A stretch of DNA of 64,000 bases from Odiellus spinosus (taxonomy: Eukaryota > Arthropoda > Arachnida > Opiliones > Phalangiidae): NCBI GenBank assembly GCA_963920705.1, contig OY987233.1:5012001-5076000 (forward strand). The letters run 5' to 3'. Position 1 is the first letter of the stretch, and every line of letters begins with the position of its first letter. The notes under the pieces were generated by a model. That model worked only from the letters and a program-made list of their open reading frames with translations, ran no database searches and was not told the origin of the DNA. Below, piece after piece: positions 60,310 through 64,000 of the stretch. Position numbers and translations under genes: made by a program.

Positions 60310-61555
60310 CTATACTAATTTCGACACGCAAATGGACTAATATTCTACACCAATTTCGACACGCAAATGAACTAATATTCTACACCAATTTCGACACGCA
60401 AATGAACTAATATTCTACACCAATTTCGACACGCAATTGGTTCATTTTCGTATACCAATTTCGACCAGCTATTGGTTCATCTTTGTATACCAATTTCGAC
60501 ACGCAATTGGTTCAAATTTGTATACTAATTTCGACTCACAATTTATTTGAATGAATATACCAATTTCGAAACGCAACTGGTTTAATTGTATATACCAATT
60601 TCGACACCCAATTGGTTGAATTGTATATACCAATTTCGAAACGCAACTGGTTGAATTTTATATACCAATTTCGACACCCAATTGGTTGAATTTTATATAC
60701 CAATTTCGACACCCAATTGGTTGAATGGTATATCCCAATTTCGACACCCAATTGGTTGAATGGTATTTACCAATTTCGACACCCAATTGGTTGAATGGTA
60801 TTTACCAATTTCGACACCCAATTGGTTGAATGGTATTTACCAATTTCGACACTCAATTGGTTGAATGGTATTTACCAATTTCGACACTCAATTGGTTGAA
60901 TGGTATATACCAATTTAGACACTCAATTGGTTGAATGGTATATACCAATTTCGACACCCAATTGGATGAATGTTATATACCAATTTCGACACTCAATTGG
61001 TTGAATGGTATATACCAATTTCGACACTCAATTGGTTGAATGGTATATACCAATTTCGACACCCAATTTGTTGAACGGTATATTACAATTTCGATACCAA
61101 TTTAGACACGCATAACGATTTCGACACTCAATTGGTTGAATGGTATATACAAATTTCGACACCCAATTTGTTGAATGGTATATTACAATTTCGATACCAA
61201 TTTAGACACGCATAACGATTTCGACACGCAATTGGCTGAATTGTATATACCATTTCGACACTCAATTGGTTGAATTGTTTATACCAATTTTGACACTCAA
61301 TTGGTACCATTTCAGCGCAATTTCGAAACGCAAATGGTTCACTATTCTACACCAATTTCGACAATAAATTGGTTAAATTTTATACACCAATTTTAACAGG
61401 CAATTGATTTTATTTTATACACCAATTTTAACAGGCAATTGATTTAATTTTATACACTAATTTTAACAGGCAATTGGTTCAATTATGTATGCCAATTTCG
61501 ACATGGAATTGATTGGATTTGAATACGCTAATTTCGGCAGTCAATTGATTGAATA
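60310..61555. repeat. 35-bp minisatellite, divergent at both ends
   Basis: About 35 tandem units have CCAATTTCGACACCCAATTG and TTGAATGGTATATA. The centre (60600-61080) is homogeneous. Both ends carry many substitutions and length changes, as expected for an array kept uniform only in its middle. Two larger units at 61030-61220 are themselves duplicated. Confidence 0.95.
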
Positions 61556-62240
61556 TTCATATGCTAATTAAGTTTTGCTCACCATGTAATAGGTTCAATT
61601 TTGAAATAATTTTGTTTACCATGTATAAGATTGCCATTTTATCATTGATTTATGATTCTAAATAATAAGAAAAAAAATGGTCTCTTACCGTGTAATGCTT
61701 GGTATTAAGTGAAATTGGTTGTTAATAGCAGACGAAAAACCACGCGGCGTTAGCGTGTTAATGAACTTGACGGATGAGAATAGGACGACCAGCGATCTGG
61801 TGGTGGTAACCCGCAACTGGCGCCAAAAACGCTTCGAATTCCACACACCTTACTAGAAAAAAAAAATTATTCACGCCCCTTGTATCCCCCTTCGAAGCCA
61901 TTTGCCCGCTTAAAAACTAGCTGCCTCTCCTGTTAGCAGGAACTGTCTATGCTCTAAGTCGCTACCGACGCCGACGGCTTGGTCTCTCCCCTATTCAAAC
62001 AATTTTAGCAAAGGGACCCTGAGATATTTTATAGTTACATTCCCCCGTTACCAGGGGAGAGACCAAAACAAGATGGTATAACGGTTTTCGTCGTTACACC
62101 TCAAAAAGTTCAGTGCTAGTAACCAAATACTTTTCCATGGCTTTGATGTAACCTACCAGATTAACAAATCATTTTCTATCTCAACTTAATGGAATTTAAG
62201 TAAATTTCACGTTAGTTTCCGTTTAAAATATCACCATTGC
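61556..62240. other. Non-coding stretch with a small inverted repeat
   Basis: CTTGGTCTCTCCCC at 61978 is inverted at 62065 (GGGGAGAGACCAAAAC), a foldback of about 100 bp. It contains one TAGCAGACGA motif at 61726. No gene is supported. Confidence 0.55.
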
Positions 62241-62566
62241 TTTTTTTATCGATTCTTTATCGTTTAAATAGGCCTAACCCACAAGTAAAACAAAATTACA
62301 AACAAATATTAAACTAGAAATAAATTTAAAACTTACCCGGAAAATAGGCTTAGCTGGTTCATGGAGATCTTGAATTCCCACATAATTTCAATCAACCAAT
62401 GACGATGATCGATGGCTATTTTATGGGGAGTTCAGGTGATCTCCATGAATCCAGCTAAGCCTATTTTTCGGGTTAGTTTCAAATTTATTTCTAGTTTAAT
62501 ATTTCCTCGCAATTTTTGGTAACTGGTGGATTAGACCTATTTAAACGATAAGGAATCGATAAAAAA
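62241..62566. mobile_element. Large foldback element with arms of about 130 bp
   Basis: The left arm starts TTTTTTTATCGATTCTTTAT and continues through CGTTTAAATAGG...ACTAGAAATAAATTT to AAAATAGGCTTAGCTGG. The right arm is its inverse, with CCAGCTAAGCCTATTTTTC and CCTATTTAAACGATAAGGAA. Arm pairing is imperfect but extends over nearly the whole element. A partial copy lies at 57000-57108. Confidence 0.85.
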
Positions 62567-63084
62567 TCACTTGTGGTTAGTTTACAAAATAAAATTCGTC
62601 CTTTCATTTCTTTAAACTCCTACAACAACTTCGATAAGGTCAAACACAATAAAATCAAATTGTCGGATGAAGGTAAATAATTTTCTTGGGGTAATACTAT
62701 TAAAAAAAACGAATTCTAGGTAGTCCCCTTTCTATAAATTTTTCTATAGAATCGGCTATGCTTTAGATATTAACCCTCATATCAAAATATTTTTTTTATA
62801 TTCGTATCCTATATGCACTTTGCAAGGGGAACGGGGAGAATTAGAAATATACCCCCTCTATTACTTTCAAAGCTCCAAAAATCACGAATCTTGCTTTGGG
62901 CAGCTATAGCAACAAGCTAAACGAAATTTTTTAAGTGAAGGGGAAAAAAAAAATGGAATTTACGCTTGTTTTAGCAGTTTTTAATGCGTTTCATAACTGA
63001 AACGAAACGTTTTTTTTTTTACTAAAACAATGGAAATATTTTTATTTTTTGTTGTAGATTTAATTACTAGTTTAAAGTGAGACT
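62567..63084. other. Non-coding stretch
   Basis: AT-rich with short homopolymer runs; nothing else recognised. Confidence 0.5.
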
Positions 63085-63400
63085 GTGACTGATTTTCCAT
63101 GAACTCCAAATGAAAATTGAGTGGCATTTACGGAAAGATCGTTAAAAAACGATTAAAAATATATACAAATATGTCATATGTATGTAAAAATACATTTTAT
63201 AATCACTATTTTTCAAGTTTTTATTAATTGTTTAAAATTAAAATTCCCCGCAATACTACGTCATCACTATGGTAGCGTGATTTCGCTATTGTATTGAGTC
63301 TACAGTTGATTCCCGGGAGTTCTGGCACCATGCAGTGATAAGGTCGCTTTCGCGCGGTCTGTTTCGTAAAAGTACTTAATTCAGAAAGTCATACCATTCT
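63085..63400 (+). repeat. Dispersed repeat of about 280 bp, copy 2
   Basis: Same block order as 59262-59545 but with an extra segment (about 63305-63335, CCCGGGAGTTCTGGCACCAT) and several indels. Confidence 0.8.
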
Positions 63401-63497
63401 TATGGAAGTTATCGTTAATTAATCATATATCGAAGAAAATTACAATGCAATAATTTATTTAATTATAACTATTTTTAAATATTTAAAATTAATTTAA

Positions 63498-64000
63498 GGT
63501 TTTTGCGCAACTAAAAACCTAGTTTTTGCGCAACTAAAAACCTAGTTTTTGCGCAACTAAAAACCTAGTTTTTGCGCAACTAAAAACCTAGTTTTTGCGC
63601 AACTAAAAACCTAGTTTTTGCGCAACTAAAAACCTAGTTTTTGCGCAACTAAAAACCTAGTTTTTGCGCAACTAAAAACCTAGTTTTTGCGCAACTAAAA
63701 ACCTAGTTTTTGCGCAACTAAAAACCTAGTTTTTGCGCAACTAAAAACCTAGTTTTTGCGCAACTAAAAACCTAGTTTTTGCGCAACTAAAAACCTAGTT
63801 TTTGCGCAACTAAAAACCTAGTTTTTGCGCAACTAAAAACCTAGTTTTTGCGCAACTAAAAACCTAGTTTTTGCGCAACTAAAAACCTAGTTTTTGCGCA
63901 ACTAAAAACCTAGTTTTTGCGCAACTAAAAACCTAGTTTTTGCGCAACTAAAAACCTAGTTTTTGCGCAACTAAAAACCTAGTTTTTGCGCAACTAAAAA
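63498..64000. repeat. 23-bp satellite, nearly perfect, runs off the right edge
   Basis: About 22 head-to-tail units of 23 bp with core TTTTTGCGCAACTAAAAA followed by CCTAG. No substitution was seen across the visible copies. Each unit contains the palindrome TTGCGCAA and can fold through TTTTT/AAAAA. The array is cut by the end of the window, so its full size is unknown. Confidence 0.97.

Noticed and set aside
60536-61310. Minus-strand frames with NWVSKLVY repeats
   Set aside because: Translation of the 35-bp minisatellite.
1-64000. CRISPR array, bacterial operon or viral genome
   Set aside because: The spliced animal genes exclude a prokaryotic source. The tandem arrays have no unique spacers, and no viral gene was recognised.

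Overview
This is AT-rich nuclear DNA of an invertebrate animal, most likely an arthropod. The genes are split by GT-AG introns. The recognisable proteins (mitochondrial-clan cytochrome P450, MED30, UQCC1, eIF2B delta, TFIIIC subunit 2) are animal-type. Small inverted-repeat transposons, LINE fragments and minisatellites fill most of the remaining sequence. The species cannot be named from sequence alone. All exon models below were built by hand from reading frame, splice sites and phase, and every internal junction given is phase-compatible.

Layout, left to right. 1-5.9 kb is a C-rich satellite running off the left edge. 5.9-6.7 kb is a decayed LINE 3' end. 7.9-8.3 kb and 9.6-10.8 kb are minisatellites, the second split by a 281-bp MITE. 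9.3-18.2 kb (minus strand; perhaps from 6.9 kb) is a GTF3C2 (TFIIIC subunit 2) gene whose WD40 part is preceded by zinc fingers of the ZNF512 type. 20.8-35.2 kb (minus) is a very large zinc-finger gene with a 5.7-kb exon and about 3,146 codons. 38.2-39.7 kb (minus) is MED30 with an unusual upstream in-frame exon. It is divergent from UQCC1 (39.8-42.3 kb, plus), with 69 bp between start codons. 43.5-49.1 kb (minus) is EIF2B4. 49.2-52.0 kb holds three more MITE copies, a 360-bp higher-order tandem repeat and a hAT-like MITE. 53.0-56.9 kb (minus) is a complete nine-exon mitochondrial P450. 57-64 kb has no supported gene: it holds MITEs, a large foldback element, a 35-bp minisatellite and, at the right edge, a nearly perfect 23-bp satellite.

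How the genes relate. They do not form a pathway, but several are housekeeping functions of gene expression: Pol III initiation (GTF3C2), Pol II Mediator (MED30) and translation initiation (eIF2B delta). UQCC1 acts in assembly of respiratory complex III, and the P450 is probably also mitochondrial. GTF3C2 and EIF2B4 are neighbours in the human genome as well, so part of this linkage may be old.

The most notable items are: the zinc-finger/GTF3C2 protein and its equally finger-bearing giant neighbour, which may be one gene; the in-frame N-terminal exon of MED30; a MITE family with exact 7-bp target duplications in four of four copies; and a 360-bp tandem repeat that has amplified the end of a hAT-like MITE.
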